From Opitutus terrae PB90-1 (GTDB lineage Bacteria; Verrucomicrobiota; Verrucomicrobiia; Opitutales; Opitutaceae), in the NCBI RefSeq assembly GCF_000019965.1, contig NC_010571.1:1054001-1118000 (forward strand): a DNA stretch of 64,000 bases, read 5' to 3'. The translations under genes were made by a program, and so were the position numbers. The notes beneath the pieces are model-generated. The model did no database searches and had not been told where the DNA came from. It saw nothing but the letters and a program-made list of their open reading frames with translations. Shown here in pieces: positions 26,187-35,936 of the stretch (the first letter of the stretch is position 1; each line of letters opens with the position of its first letter).

Positions 26187-27713
26187 TCAGGCGGTGTAGC
26201 TCGCCTTCCATTCCTCGACGGCGGTGAGCAGGCGCGCCTCGAGATCCTTGTCGAGGGCGGCCTTGGTGCGGATTTCCGCCAGCAGCGCATCTTTGCGCGC
26301 AACAAAGAACTCCTTCAGCGAATTCGCGGCCACGACGACCTTCTTGGTGTCGATGGCATCGTAAAAGCCCTTCTGCATCGCGAAGAGCACGACCACCTGG
26401 ACTTCGATTGGAATCGGGTTGAACGCCGGCTGCTTGAACAGCTCGACGATACGGGCGCCGCGGTCGAGCTGCGCCTTGGTCTTCGCGTCCAGGTCGGAGC
26501 CGAACTGCGCGAACGCGGCGAGCTCGCGGAACTGCGCCAGCTCGCCCTTCAATTTGCCGCCAACCTGCTTCGTCGCCTTGATCTGCGCCGCGGAACCCAC
26601 GCGCGAAACCGACAAGCCCACTGACACCGCCGGACGGATACCTTGGTTGAAGAGATCGGTCTCGAGGAAGATCTGGCCGTCAGTGATCGAAATGACGTTG
26701 GTCGGAATGTAAGCCGAGACGTCGCCCGCCTGCGTCTCGATGATCGGGAGACCCGTGAGCGAACCCTTACCCTGGAGGCGGGCGCTGCGCTCGAGCAAGC
26801 GGCTGTGGAGATAAAAGACGTCGCCGGGATAAGCCTCACGGCCAGAGGGGCGTTTCAGAATCAGCGAAATCTGGCGGTAAGCGACCGCGTGCTTGGAAAG
26901 ATCGTCGTACACGATCAGCGCATCCATGCCATTTTCCATGAACCACTCGCCCATCGCGGCGCCGGAGAACGGCGCGAGGTATTGGTTCGCCGGGTTGTCG
27001 GCCGCCGGCGCGGCGACGATAATCGTGTATTCCAGCGCTCCGGCCGCTTCGAGCGCGCTGATCGTGCGCACGATGTTCGAGTTCTTCTGTCCGACAGCGA
27101 CGTAGATCGAATACATCGGGCGGAATTTCGAATCGCCGGACGCCAGGCCGACCTTGTTGATCTTCGCCTGATTGATGATCGTGTCGATCGCGATGGTCGT
27201 TTTGCCGGTACCGCGGTCACCGATGATCAGCTCGCGCTGGCCGCGACCGATCGGGATCATCGAGTCGATCGCCATGATGCCGGTGAACAAGGGCTGCGTC
27301 ACCGATTGGCGCACGATGATACCGGGCGCGATCCGCTCGACAGGATAGGTCTCAGTGGCCGCGATCGGACCTTTGCCATCGACGGGATTGCCGAGCGCGT
27401 CGACCGCGCGGCCAAGCAGGGCCTTGCCGACCGGCACCGAGAGCAGGCGGCCGGTGGTCTTCGCTTCGTCGCCTTCCTTCAGCTTCGAGATATCGCCGAG
27501 CACGACGCAACCGACCTCGTCTTGTTCCAAATTCAGCGCGATGCCGATCGTGCCGCCCGGGAACTCGACCATCTCGTTGTACATCACGTCCGACAGACCG
27601 TCGATACGCGCGACGCCGTCGGCGACCGCGATGATGTGGCCGGTGTTTTTCTTGACGGCTTGCGAGGAGAGTTTGGCGATCTGCTGTTCGATTTGTTCGA
27701 GAACGGTGCTCAT
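26187..27713 (-). CDS. atpA: ATP synthase F1 alpha subunit
   Basis: Non-catalytic nucleotide-binding subunit, 508 aa. The Walker [10 protein letters not shown], the signature block [17 protein letters not shown], and the conserved arginine region are present. Length and order (after atpH, before atpG) are normal. Confidence 0.97.
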   Translation of the reverse strand: MSTVLEQIEQQIAKLSSQAVKKNTGHIIAVADGVARIDGLSDVMYNEMVEFPGGTIGIALNLEQDEVGCVVLGDISKLKEGDEAKTTGRLLSVPVGKALLGRAVDALGNPVDGKGPIAATETYPVERIAPGIIVRQSVTQPLFTGIMAIDSMIPIGRGQRELIIGDRGTGKTTIAIDTIINQAKINKVGLASGDSKFRPMYSIYVAVGQKNSNIVRTISALEAAGALEYTIIVAAPAADNPANQYLAPFSGAAMGEWFMENGMDALIVYDDLSKHAVAYRQISLILKRPSGREAYPGDVFYLHSRLLERSARLQGKGSLTGLPIIETQAGDVSAYIPTNVISITDGQIFLETDLFNQGIRPAVSVGLSVSRVGSAAQIKATKQVGGKLKGELAQFRELAAFAQFGSDLDAKTKAQLDRGARIVELFKQPAFNPIPIEVQVVVLFAMQKGFYDAIDTKKVVVAANSLKEFFVARKDALLAEIRTKAALDKDLEARLLTAVEEWKASYTA

Positions 27714-27737
27714 CGGAAAGGTAGGATTGAAATGGGA

Positions 27738-28133
27738 TCAGACGGCGGCGGCGAGGGCGGCGAGCTGGCCAGCGACGGAGGATTCGTAAGTGTCGTCGCC
27801 GATGCGAACGCGTATGCCGGCGAGCAGCGTGTCGTTGCGCTTCGCGACGGGCGTGATCGGCCGGTTGTATTTCCTGGCCATCGCCGCGGCGATCTGCGCG
27901 AGCGCCGGCTGGTCGAGCGGCCCGGCGTGTTCCACGACGGCCTGGCTGCGCGCGATCTCAGCGGCGATTAGCCGGTGATACGCGCGGAGCACTGCGGTGA
28001 CGTGCTTCGGCCGGTGCTTCTCGAGATACTGCAGTACGCCCGTCACGCGTTCGCTAGAGACCGCGCCATTTTCCAAGCTCAAGTTGAAGAGCTGATGGGC
28101 GAGCTGCTGGATCTGCTTGTTGCCAGAGGCCAT
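27738..28133 (-). CDS. atpH: ATP synthase F1 delta subunit
   Basis: Peripheral stalk subunit joining F1 to the b subunits. The 131-aa product is shorter than the usual 170-180 aa and shows the C-terminal delta motif ([18 protein letters not shown]), so the N-terminal helical domain seems reduced. It is identified by that motif and by its place between atpF and atpA. Confidence 0.85.
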   Translation of the reverse strand: MASGNKQIQQLAHQLFNLSLENGAVSSERVTGVLQYLEKHRPKHVTAVLRAYHRLIAAEIARSQAVVEHAGPLDQPALAQIAAAMARKYNRPITPVAKRNDTLLAGIRVRIGDDTYESSVAGQLAALAAAV

Positions 28134-28189
28134 ATCAGTGAGTGCGGAGAAAAAATCGCGGGCGAACGAGTGAGCGGCGCGCGGAACGA

Positions 28190-28747
28190 TCAGACGTTGG
28201 TCAGCTCACGCGTAGCCGATGCGTTGTAGGCGGCGCGATCGGAGTCGGAAAGCTTCTGCGCCAGCACGCGTTCGGTGGTGATCACGACCAGGCGGGCGAT
28301 TTCGGTGCGGGCGTCGGCGAGCATTTTCCGGTGCTCGAGCTCGATCGCCTGCTGGGCCTTCGCGATGGTCTCGCTGGCTTTGGCGGCGGCTTCCTGCGTT
28401 TGCTTGTCGAGATAATCTTTCGCCGTACGGCGGGCTTCGTCGACGATGCGCGAGGCTTCGACTTGGGACTTTTTGACGATCGCTGCACTCTCCTGCTGTG
28501 CAGCCGCCAGCTTGGCCTGCATCTCCTCGGCGTATTTCAGCCCGGCGCCGACTTTCTCGGCACGCTCTTCCATCGCGGCGATCGTGGGTTTGATCGCGAA
28601 GCGATACAGAATCCCCAGGACGATCAGGAAGCTGAAGGTCTGGATGAGGATGTACTTCGGATCCAAGCCGAATTTTTCGACGAGTTCGGCGACCAGACCC
28701 GGTTCGGCGACGTGAGCTTCGGCCGCAGCAAGAAAGAGGGGCAGCAT
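28190..28747 (-). CDS. atpF: ATP synthase F0 b subunit
   Basis: Peripheral stalk subunit, 185 aa: one N-terminal membrane helix ([18 protein letters not shown]) preceded by a short periplasmic segment, then a long charged Ala/Glu/Lys coiled coil. ATG is chosen; a TTG two codons upstream is possible. It sits between atpE and atpH as usual. Confidence 0.93.
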
Positions 28748-28802
28748 AGTCAAAGGGAAGAGGCAGCGCGGTGTCCGCGCTGCCGGTTAACGCGGAGGAC
28801 GA

Positions 28803-29012
28803 TTACCTGGCGAGGAAGAGCGCGAGGATGCCGAGACCTTCGGCGAGCGCCATTCCGATGATGGCTTGAACGAGAACCTTGCCGGATGCGCCGGGATTGC
28901 GGCCGACGGCTTCGGCGGCTTTCAAGCCGATGAGACCGACGCCGAGAGCGGCGCCGAGCAGACCAAACGCGCTGGCGATGTTGCCGGTGAGTTCAGCGAT
29001 GGTTGGAATCAT
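28803..29012 (-). CDS. atpE: ATP synthase F0 c subunit
   Basis: Ring subunit of 69 aa: two membrane helices joined by the polar loop RNP (38-40). The ion-binding carboxylate is E58 (GMALAEGLGI). The Ser/Thr that follows the Glu in Na+-coupled c subunits and the helix-1 Gln are missing, so proton coupling is inferred. The gene is preceded by a 71-bp gap with a hairpin. Confidence 0.95.
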   Translation of the reverse strand: MIPTIAELTGNIASAFGLLGAALGVGLIGLKAAEAVGRNPGASGKVLVQAIIGMALAEGLGILALFLAR

Positions 29013-29041
29013 GATCGTGGGTTGGTTTTGTTTGTTGGAGC

Positions 29042-29076
29042 TCCGCCGTGCGCACGCGGGGCACGCTCCCGGCGGA
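29042..29076 (-). ncRNA. mRNA stem-loop between atpB and atpE
   Basis: tccgccg (29042-29048) pairs with cggcgga (29070-29076), enclosing an inner gtgc...gcac stem. Stem-loops before atpE are known in other bacteria, where the c subunit must be made in excess; here a role in expression level is inference. Confidence 0.35.
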
Positions 29077-29083
29077 AAAGGGA

Positions 29084-29989
29084 TCAGTGCGGAGCCGCCG
29101 GCACATGGCCGGATTTCTCGTCAGCCGCGTGCTCGTGATCGTGGTCGTCGCCATGATTGGCGAGCAGGCCGATGTAGACGGACGTGAGCAGCGTGAACAC
29201 GAGGGCCTGAATCAGGCCGACCAGCAGTTCCATGAAGTAAAACACGAAAAAGAAGCCGGTGCCATGGAGCAGGTTCTCGCCGCCAAAGATATTGCCGAAC
29301 AAACGGACGGACAGCGTGAAGGGCCGGATCGCGATCGAAAAGACTTCGATGAACCCAACCAGGAGAAAGACGATCGACAAAATCGGATACAGCCAAGCCG
29401 GGGTTTCCTTCTTGTCGGCCTTGTTGCCGAACAGATCGAAGAGGATCAGCCGCGGTCCCACGTATTTCAGCACGATGATCGCCCACGCGCCGAAGGAGAT
29501 CAGCGCCAGCGCGATGGTACCGTTGAAGTCGGCGTTGTGCGGACGGATCCACGGGGTGTCGATATGCTGGAGGCTCCACCAGTGTTCGCCGCGTCCCCAC
29601 CCCATCGTACCGACGCCGGGAAGCAGCCCCATCCAGTTGTGAAAGAGGATGAAGATGAAAAGCGTCACGAGGATAGGGAAAGCCGCCGGGAACGCCTTCT
29701 TGCCGACGATCGGCTCGAAGAGATCACGCAGCGCCTCGATCAACTTTTCCACCAGGGCCTGTCCTTTTGAAGGCATCACCGATGGCTTGCCGACGAGCCA
29801 CATCACAAAAGCGACGAGCAGCAAGGAAACCGCCCAACCGGTCGCCATGCTATTGGTGATCGCCCAGCCGCCGCCGAAATCGATCAGCTTGGCGGCCGCC
29901 GGAGCGACGCCTTCGCCTTCCGCGCCGAAAACCGGGAGAGAAGTTAGAGAAAGCAGCAGTAAGACAGCGCGTTGGGTCGCTCGAAGCAT
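29084..29989 (-). CDS. atpB: ATP synthase F0 a subunit
   Basis: Stator channel subunit, 301 aa from the ATG (MLRATQRAVLLLLSL), with a signal-like N-terminal helix, a periplasmic stretch of about 30 residues and five or six membrane helices. The essential Arg region near the C-terminal helices (FSIAIRPFTLSVRLFGNIF) is present. The open frame extends 41 codons upstream with no homology. It is the first gene of the operon; no atpI is seen. Confidence 0.93.
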   Translation of the reverse strand: MLRATQRAVLLLLSLTSLPVFGAEGEGVAPAAAKLIDFGGGWAITNSMATGWAVSLLLVAFVMWLVGKPSVMPSKGQALVEKLIEALRDLFEPIVGKKAFPAAFPILVTLFIFILFHNWMGLLPGVGTMGWGRGEHWWSLQHIDTPWIRPHNADFNGTIALALISFGAWAIIVLKYVGPRLILFDLFGNKADKKETPAWLYPILSIVFLLVGFIEVFSIAIRPFTLSVRLFGNIFGGENLLHGTGFFFVFYFMELLVGLIQALVFTLLTSVYIGLLANHGDDHDHEHAADEKSGHVPAAPH

Positions 29990-30013
29990 GGGGGCGGAAC
30001 GGTAGGGAAGATT

Positions 30014-30043
30014 TACCAAAGGCAAGCGCGCAGAATCCGTCAA
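30014..30043 (-). promoter_or_regulatory. Candidate promoter of the atp operon
   Basis: On the minus strand, ttgacg (30038-30043) could be the -35 box, with an AT-rich ttggtaaat stretch about 17-19 bp downstream as the -10 region, roughly 25 bp upstream of the atpB start. The match is moderate. Confidence 0.35.
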
Positions 30044-30095
30044 CCCTCGAGATGCGCGGTTCGCTCGGTGCAAACCGCTGCGTTCTATCGGGTGG

Positions 30096-30677
30096 TCAGC
30101 GCGGCGCGGCAATCAGGGAACAATGGGTTGCCGCGCGCTGCTGAAAGACCGTCTCGTATTCGAAGGGCCACGCTTCGTCCACGAGGCGCCATTGCGGATG
30201 CTCCAGGAAGGTCAGTCGTGCATCCTCGAAGTAGGGCTCGAAGTCAGTACGGAGATAAATCCGCGCCCCCTCTCTCACTTTGGGGCGTAGCTGCGTCAGG
30301 AATGCCGGCTGAATAATGCGGTGCTTGTGATGGCGCAGCTTCGGCCAAGGGTCGGGAAACAGAATGAAGACGGAAGAGATCGACACGCCGGGCGGCACCG
30401 CGTCGAGAAACAACCGGGCGTCGCCTTGCACGAAATGGAGATGAGCCAAGCCGCTCCGGTTCCGTTTGCGCATGGCCCGCGCGATGCGGTCGCTCGCCAG
30501 ATCCACACCGATGCATGGCTCGCGCGTGTGGGCCTCGGCGTAAGCGGTGAGGAAATGCCCATGTCCGCAGCCGACTTCCCAGACGAAACTGGGCGCTGGC
30601 CCGAGCGCTTGCGCCAGAAAGTCCGTCAATGCGCGGCGCCTCTCGCCAATAACTGCTTTGAAGTCAGGGTACATCAC
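30096..30677 (-). CDS. trmB: tRNA (guanine-N7-)-methyltransferase TrmB
   Basis: Forms m7G46 in the tRNA variable loop with SAM. The 193-aa protein has the SAM site [12 protein letters not shown] (about 32-43), the acidic VQGDARLFL, and the signature [14 protein letters not shown]. It ends with the usual E-T-x-F region (FEYETVFQQ). It overlaps the end of mnmG by 14 bp on the same strand, joining it to the tRNA-modification genes. Two possible starts (MM) differ by one codon. Confidence 0.94.
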   Translation of the reverse strand: MMYPDFKAVIGERRRALTDFLAQALGPAPSFVWEVGCGHGHFLTAYAEAHTREPCIGVDLASDRIARAMRKRNRSGLAHLHFVQGDARLFLDAVPPGVSISSVFILFPDPWPKLRHHKHRIIQPAFLTQLRPKVREGARIYLRTDFEPYFEDARLTFLEHPQWRLVDEAWPFEYETVFQQRAATHCSLIAAPR

Positions 30678-32568
30678 GGCCGTCGGTCGTGGCGGTGTCG
30701 GGCAACGAGGGCGTTTTCCCGGTTTTGATCAACACCATGAGAATGCTCACATCCGCGGGATTTACCCCGCTGATCCGGCTGGCTTGGCCGAGCGTGTCCG
30801 GTCGCTGAGCGGCGAGTTTGAGGGCGCTTTCGCGCCGCAGGCCGGGAATGCGCAGGTAATCGATCGCCGCGGGGATGCGCACGGCTTCAATCTGGGCAAG
30901 CTTGTCGATATGCCGTTGCTCCCGCTCCCAATACCCACTGTAGAGCACGCGATAAAGCACCTCATCGCGAACGGGCTTGGACTGGCGCATCAGCTCCGAC
31001 GGCAGCTCGGCACGCGCATTCTGACGTCGGATAATTTCGGCAAGAGTACCCTCGCTTGTGCGCTCGGACTCAAGCCGCCGAACCCACGATTCGATCGCTT
31101 CTTTCTTGCGCGCAATATTATCCAATCTATTGACATTAAGCAACTTACAACCGGATGCGTGATGGAGCAAGCGTAGTTCGGCGCTGCCGTGGTTGAGTAA
31201 AAGTCGGTGCTCGGCCCGGCTGGTGAACATTCGATACGGTTCTTCCGTTCCCTTGGTGACAAGATCGTCGATCAATACTCCAATGTAGGCTTCGTGGCGT
31301 CCCAGTACGAGCGGCTGCTCTCCCCTCCCCTTGCGAGCGGCGTTCACGCCGGCAATCAATCCCTGACCCGCAGCCTCTTCATACCCTGATGTGCCGTTGA
31401 TCTGACCCGCGAGAAAAAGTCCCTCCACCCTTTGTGACTCCAAGGACATCTTTAGCTGCGTGGGGGGCGCATAATCATATTCGACGGCATACGCGGGTCG
31501 CAGCAGAACGGCTTCCCCCAAGCCAGGAATGCTGTGGACCAGCTCGAGCTGAACGTCGAACGGCAGACTTGTTGACAAGCCATTCACATAAAATTCGTCG
31601 GTTCCCCGCCCCTCCGGCTCGAGGAAAAGCAGGTGTCGGGGCTTGTCCGCAAACCGCACGAATTTGTCCTCGATGCTTGGGCAATACCTTGGCCCCACGC
31701 CTTCTATCTCGCCCCCGTACATCGCCGACCTTGAGAGGTTCTCTCGCACGAGCTCAGCGGTGCGCGCCGTGGTGTAGGTCATCCAGCAGGAAACTTGTTC
31801 ACATCCCGGCGGGATTGCCTCTCCCTGCGGCTTACCGTGTTCCACGTGGAACACACCGCCGTCCTCGCGCGTATCGTGAAATGCAAAAAAAGTCGGGTTT
31901 GCGTCGCCCTTCTGCTCCTCCATTTTGGAAAAATCCAAGCTCCGGCCAAGCAGCCGCGGAGGCGTTCCCGTCTTGAATCGCCTCAATTCGATTCCCGCTT
32001 CCTGCAGGCTCCCCGAAAGCGTCCGTGCGCTGAAGTCACCGAGCCGGCCGCCTTCGTTCTTGTTCGACCCGATGTGCATTAACCCCCGAAGGAATGTGCC
32101 GGTGGTGACGACCACGGTACGTCCATAAAATTCGATGTCTAGATTGGTCCGACAGCCGATGACCTTGGCGCCGTCGAAGATCAGTCCCGTGACTGTGGCC
32201 TGAAAAAGCTGAAGATGGGGCTGAAGTTCAAGCGTGTGCTTGAGGCGGAATTGGTAGGCCTTTTTGTCGCACTGCGCCCGGGGGGACTGGACCGCTGGCC
32301 CCTTCGTATGATTCAGCAGTCGAAATTGGATGCCCGTGACATCGGTATTGATGGCCATCTCCCCACCAAGCGCGTCGATCTCCCGAACAATTTGTCCCTT
32401 GGCTTGGCCACCGATTGCTGGATTGCAGCTCATCTGTCCAACCGTGTCGAGATTGCCGGTAAGGAGCAGGGTGAAGGCGCCGACTCGCGCGGCCGCGAGG
32501 GAGGCCTCGATGCCGGCGTGACCGGCACCGCAAACGATCACGTCGAATGGTTCTGAATTAAATCGCAC
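30664..32568 (-). CDS. mnmG: tRNA 5-carboxymethylaminomethyluridine synthesis protein MnmG
   Basis: FAD-dependent partner of MnmE that modifies wobble uridines. The 634-aa protein has the FAD motif [10 protein letters not shown] (13-22), the MnmG signatures [11 protein letters not shown] and [11 protein letters not shown], and the NADH-binding region; the C-terminal helical domain ends near residue 630. The start is GTG. mnmE lies 23 bp upstream on the same strand. Confidence 0.96.
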   Translation of the reverse strand: MRFNSEPFDVIVCGAGHAGIEASLAAARVGAFTLLLTGNLDTVGQMSCNPAIGGQAKGQIVREIDALGGEMAINTDVTGIQFRLLNHTKGPAVQSPRAQCDKKAYQFRLKHTLELQPHLQLFQATVTGLIFDGAKVIGCRTNLDIEFYGRTVVVTTGTFLRGLMHIGSNKNEGGRLGDFSARTLSGSLQEAGIELRRFKTGTPPRLLGRSLDFSKMEEQKGDANPTFFAFHDTREDGGVFHVEHGKPQGEAIPPGCEQVSCWMTYTTARTAELVRENLSRSAMYGGEIEGVGPRYCPSIEDKFVRFADKPRHLLFLEPEGRGTDEFYVNGLSTSLPFDVQLELVHSIPGLGEAVLLRPAYAVEYDYAPPTQLKMSLESQRVEGLFLAGQINGTSGYEEAAGQGLIAGVNAARKGRGEQPLVLGRHEAYIGVLIDDLVTKGTEEPYRMFTSRAEHRLLLNHGSAELRLLHHASGCKLLNVNRLDNIARKKEAIESWVRRLESERTSEGTLAEIIRRQNARAELPSELMRQSKPVRDEVLYRVLYSGYWEREQRHIDKLAQIEAVRIPAAIDYLRIPGLRRESALKLAAQRPDTLGQASRISGVNPADVSILMVLIKTGKTPSLPDTATTDGRDVP

Positions 32569-32591
32569 GGGGATGAGTGGCGGCTGCTGAA

Positions 32592-33950
32592 TTACTTTCC
32601 AATACAGAAGGTGGCGAACAGCTCGTCCAGCACGCGTTCGTTATCGACCCGACCGGCAATATCACCCAGTGCCAGCAAGGCGGATCTCAGATCGCTTGCC
32701 AGCAGTTCCGCAGCGTCTCCGCTGCGGAGCTTGTCCAAAGCCGCATCCAGAGCTTCAAGAGCGAGGGCGAGAGCATGGCTGTGTCGGGCATTCACGGCAA
32801 TCACGTCTTGACCAACTGTAATTTGCCATTGGTCAGCCCATCGTCCAATGGCCCCGAAAAGGTCGTCCAAACCGACACCGATCTTTGCCGAACAAAAAAC
32901 CATCCCAAACCATTGGTCCACAGTATCTAATACACATTTCCCGGCGCAAAGATCTATCTTGTTTGCCACCAGAAGAGTATTCTTGGGATCGAGCCGTTTC
33001 GCCAATTCCGGCGGAAGAGAGGGTTCTGGATCCGACAGGTCAACGATCGCCAGTACCAAGTCAGCGTCGGCCAGCTGTTCCAAGCTCTTGTGGATGCCAA
33101 GCGCTTCCAACGGGGCGGGGGAGACGTTCAAGCCCGCGGTGTCGACGAGCCGGATGCAATGCTCGCCCACCGCGATCCGTTCCTCGATGAAGTCGCGGGT
33201 CGTGCCCGGTTCGGCGCTCACCAACGCTCGCTCCCGGCCCACGAGGCGATTCAGCAGGCTGCTTTTGCCGACATTTGGTGCACCTACGATCACCGTCTTG
33301 ATCCCGTCACGGATCAGATTCCCATAACGTTGGGTGGCAATGAGCTGCTCCGCCTCGTGACGAGCCATCTCAAGCTCGGCAGCGAGGGTGTCGCGATTGC
33401 TGGAGGGCAAATCTTCGTCAGGGAAATCGATATACGCCTCGACTTGCGCAAGCACGCGCACGACGCGGTCGATGATCCGCTGCACATGCCGCCCGAGCGA
33501 TCCTCTGAGCTGATGGTTCGCGGCGGCGAGCGCCCGGTCGCTCTGCGCGTGGATCAAATCCATCACGGCTTCCGCCTGGCTCAAGTCCAGCCGGCCATTC
33601 AAGAATGCCCGTTGAGTGAACTCGCCGGGCCCGGCAGGGCGGCAGCCGCGGGCGAAAAGGTCCTGCAGCACGCGTTGGGCGATGAAGGGGTTGCCGTGCG
33701 TCGAGATTTCGAGGAGGTCCTCGCCGGTGTAGGAACGCGGTTGGGGAAAAAAGACGCAGAGAACCTCGTCCAGGATGTGCCCGGCGCGGTCCCGGTAATC
33801 GACGCGTTGAATCCGGCGGGGCAGGGGAGTGCGCCCCAGAATCGCCTCCGCGATCCGTCGCGTATCCGGACCACTGGCACGAAGTATCGCCAAGGCCGAA
33901 ATTCCGGCCGGCGTGGCCAGGGCGGCGATGGTGTCCTCGAGTGGCGGCAT
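32592..33950 (-). CDS. mnmE: tRNA modification GTPase MnmE
   Basis: GTPase that with MnmG installs the cmnm5 group at U34. The 452-aa protein has the N-terminal folate-binding domain ([12 protein letters not shown]), a helical domain, the inserted G domain with G1 GAPNVGKSS (223-231), G3 DTAG (270-273) and G4 NKID, and the C-terminal CIGK with the essential Cys. The internal ATG (MPPLEDT) is chosen over a longer frame without homology. It is followed by mnmG and trmB. Confidence 0.96.
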   Translation of the reverse strand: MPPLEDTIAALATPAGISALAILRASGPDTRRIAEAILGRTPLPRRIQRVDYRDRAGHILDEVLCVFFPQPRSYTGEDLLEISTHGNPFIAQRVLQDLFARGCRPAGPGEFTQRAFLNGRLDLSQAEAVMDLIHAQSDRALAAANHQLRGSLGRHVQRIIDRVVRVLAQVEAYIDFPDEDLPSSNRDTLAAELEMARHEAEQLIATQRYGNLIRDGIKTVIVGAPNVGKSSLLNRLVGRERALVSAEPGTTRDFIEERIAVGEHCIRLVDTAGLNVSPAPLEALGIHKSLEQLADADLVLAIVDLSDPEPSLPPELAKRLDPKNTLLVANKIDLCAGKCVLDTVDQWFGMVFCSAKIGVGLDDLFGAIGRWADQWQITVGQDVIAVNARHSHALALALEALDAALDKLRSGDAAELLASDLRSALLALGDIAGRVDNERVLDELFATFCIGK

Positions 33951-34069
33951 AAAACTCGCACGATAGCGCGCCGGCTCCGAACGCAAAGCCGATTTGCACC
34001 CGCAATCCCTGCGCGTCGTTGGCCAACGCGCGCGCAGACCTGGCTCCAACGGAACGCCATGCTGGACTC

Positions 34070-34651
34070 ATGGCTGCGTCCGACCCATTCGATCTCTTCG
34101 CGGAGTGGTTCGCCCTGGCAAAAAAAACGGAGCCGGACGACCCGACCGCATGTGCGCTCGCCACGGCTGATCCTGGCGGCCGGCCGAGTGTGCGCATGGT
34201 GCTCTTGAAGGGATTCGACCGTCGCGGCGCAGTGTTCTATACGAATCTCGAAAGCCCGAAGGCCGCCGACCTGCAAACGAATCCCCGCGCCGCGCTTTGC
34301 TTCCATTGGGCGCGCTTGGAGCGACAGGTGCGGATCGACGGCCGCGTGGAGCCCGTCCCAGCCGATGAGGCGGACACCTACTTTGCGACGCGCCCGCGGC
34401 TCAGTCAGCTCGGCGCGTGGGCCTCGCGGCAATCGCGGCCGATGACGGGCCGGTTCGAGTTGGAGCAGGCGGTCGCCGGCGCGGCGGCGCGGTTCGGCTT
34501 GGGCGCCGTGCCCCGTCCGCCGCACTGGTCAGGGCTCCGCGTAAGGCCGGACGTATTCGAGTTCTGGGTTCAACGCCCGTTCCGGCACCACGACCGCCAG
34601 CGGTTCACCCGGCAGGGCGACGATTGGCAGCAGCAGTGGCTGTTTCCGTAG
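34070..34651 (+). CDS. pdxH: Pyridoxamine/pyridoxine 5'-phosphate oxidase PdxH
   Basis: FMN-dependent oxidase that makes pyridoxal phosphate. The 193-aa protein has FMN-site blocks (RPSVRMVLLKGFD, FYTNLESPKAADL) and the C-terminal substrate motif WSGLRVRPDVFEFW followed by R-L/F-H (RPFRHHDR). ATG (MAASDPFDLF) fits the family; the frame is open 17 codons upstream. It is divergent from mnmE and convergent with recA 15 bp downstream. Confidence 0.93.
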   Translation: MAASDPFDLFAEWFALAKKTEPDDPTACALATADPGGRPSVRMVLLKGFDRRGAVFYTNLESPKAADLQTNPRAALCFHWARLERQVRIDGRVEPVPADEADTYFATRPRLSQLGAWASRQSRPMTGRFELEQAVAGAAARFGLGAVPRPPHWSGLRVRPDVFEFWVQRPFRHHDRQRFTRQGDDWQQQWLFP

Positions 34652-34666
34652 GCCGGCTTGCGGAGC

Positions 34667-35737
34667 TCAGGTCGTGGCGCCGTCGCCGCCTGTGATGACG
34701 GCACCGCCGGTGACCGTCACGCGATCGAGGATGGCCTGAGTAATCTTCTCGGCGAGTTCGGGCTTTTCCTTGATCGCGGCCTTGGCGGCATCGCGGCCCT
34801 GGCCGATCAGCGCCCCCTCGTAGGCGATCCACGCCCCCTTCTTCTCCAGAATCTTGCGCTCCAGGCCGAGATCGAGGAGCGAACCGGAGCGCGAGATACC
34901 CTCGTCATACATGATGTCGAATTCGCACTCGGTGAACGGCGGCGCGACCTTGTTCTTGACCACCTTGATCTTGGTCCGGTTGCCGATGACCTTGCCTTCC
35001 GGAGTCTTGATCTGGTCCTTGCGGCGGATGTCGATGCGTACCGAGGAGAAGAATTTCAGCGCACGGCCGCCGGAGGTCGTCTCCGGATTGCCGAACATCA
35101 CGCCGATCTTCTCGCGGATCTGGTTGGTAAAAATGCACACGCATGCGGTCTTGCTCACCACGGCCGTTAGACGACGCATGGCTTGTGACATCAGCCGCGC
35201 CTGGCTGCCCATCGTGAGGTCGCCCATCTGGCCGTCGAGTTCTGCCTTGGTGATGAGGGCGGCAACCGAGTCCAGCACGATCACGTCGATGCTGTTCGAG
35301 CGGATCAACGTCTCCATGATGTTCAGCGCGTCTTCGCCGCTGTCGGGCTGGGAGACAAGCAGGTCGTCGAGATTCACCCCGACGACCCGGGCGTATTTCG
35401 GGTCGAGCGCGTGCTCCACATCGATGAAGGCGGCGAGCCCGCCGCGGCGCTGTGCCTCGGCGATCACGCTCAAGCAGAACGTCGTTTTGCCGGAAGACTC
35501 GGGGCCGTAGATTTCGACAATGCGACCCTTCGGCAGGCCGCCCACCCCGAGGGCCAGATCGATCGCGAGCGAGCCCGTGGAGAGCGTCTCCACCTTCATG
35601 CGGGTGGCGCCGCCCAGCCGCATGATGGAGCCCTCGCCGAATTGCTTGGTGATGGCGGAAACGGCGAGGTCGAGATTCTTGTCGCGCGCGGGCGCGGCGG
35701 CGGCGGGGAGGGGCTTGGCGGGTGCGGCTTTGGACAT
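34667..35737 (-). CDS. recA: Recombinase RecA
   Basis: DNA strand-exchange ATPase and SOS co-protease, 356 aa. Walker [10 protein letters not shown] (78-86), the L1/L2 loop regions (including [16 protein letters not shown]), Walker [11 protein letters not shown] and KNKVAPPF are typical. The N-terminus carries an Ala/Pro-rich extension of about 15 residues. The chosen ATG avoids a long upstream frame without homology. A structured region of about 200 bp lies upstream. Confidence 0.97.
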   Translation of the reverse strand: MSKAAPAKPLPAAAAPARDKNLDLAVSAITKQFGEGSIMRLGGATRMKVETLSTGSLAIDLALGVGGLPKGRIVEIYGPESSGKTTFCLSVIAEAQRRGGLAAFIDVEHALDPKYARVVGVNLDDLLVSQPDSGEDALNIMETLIRSNSIDVIVLDSVAALITKAELDGQMGDLTMGSQARLMSQAMRRLTAVVSKTACVCIFTNQIREKIGVMFGNPETTSGGRALKFFSSVRIDIRRKDQIKTPEGKVIGNRTKIKVVKNKVAPPFTECEFDIMYDEGISRSGSLLDLGLERKILEKKGAWIAYEGALIGQGRDAAKAAIKEKPELAEKITQAILDRVTVTGGAVITGGDGATT

Positions 35738-35761
35738 GGGAAGAAATGAACGGGATCTGAC

Positions 35762-35809
35762 GTTGCAGCGAGTTCGCCGAAGTCCGGCGATTTGCGCCAA
35801 CGCTGCAAC
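35762..35809 (-). promoter_or_regulatory. Nested inverted repeats upstream of recA
   Basis: Perfect 9-bp arms gttgcagcg (35762-35770) and cgctgcaac (35801-35809) enclose a second dyad, tcgccg/cggcga. They lie 25 bp upstream of the recA start and could form a leader stem-loop. No clear LexA box was recognised. Confidence 0.4.
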
Positions 35810-35936
35810 CAGCGACCCCGAAGTGGCAAGCCCCGCGTGAACGAAAACGTCAGAGCCCCGACACAAGCAAAGGTGGCTGACGCGCGCTCCGCGCTGCCGG
35901 GATCGAGTGAGACGCCGTCCCGCGGTCCGGTGCCGC

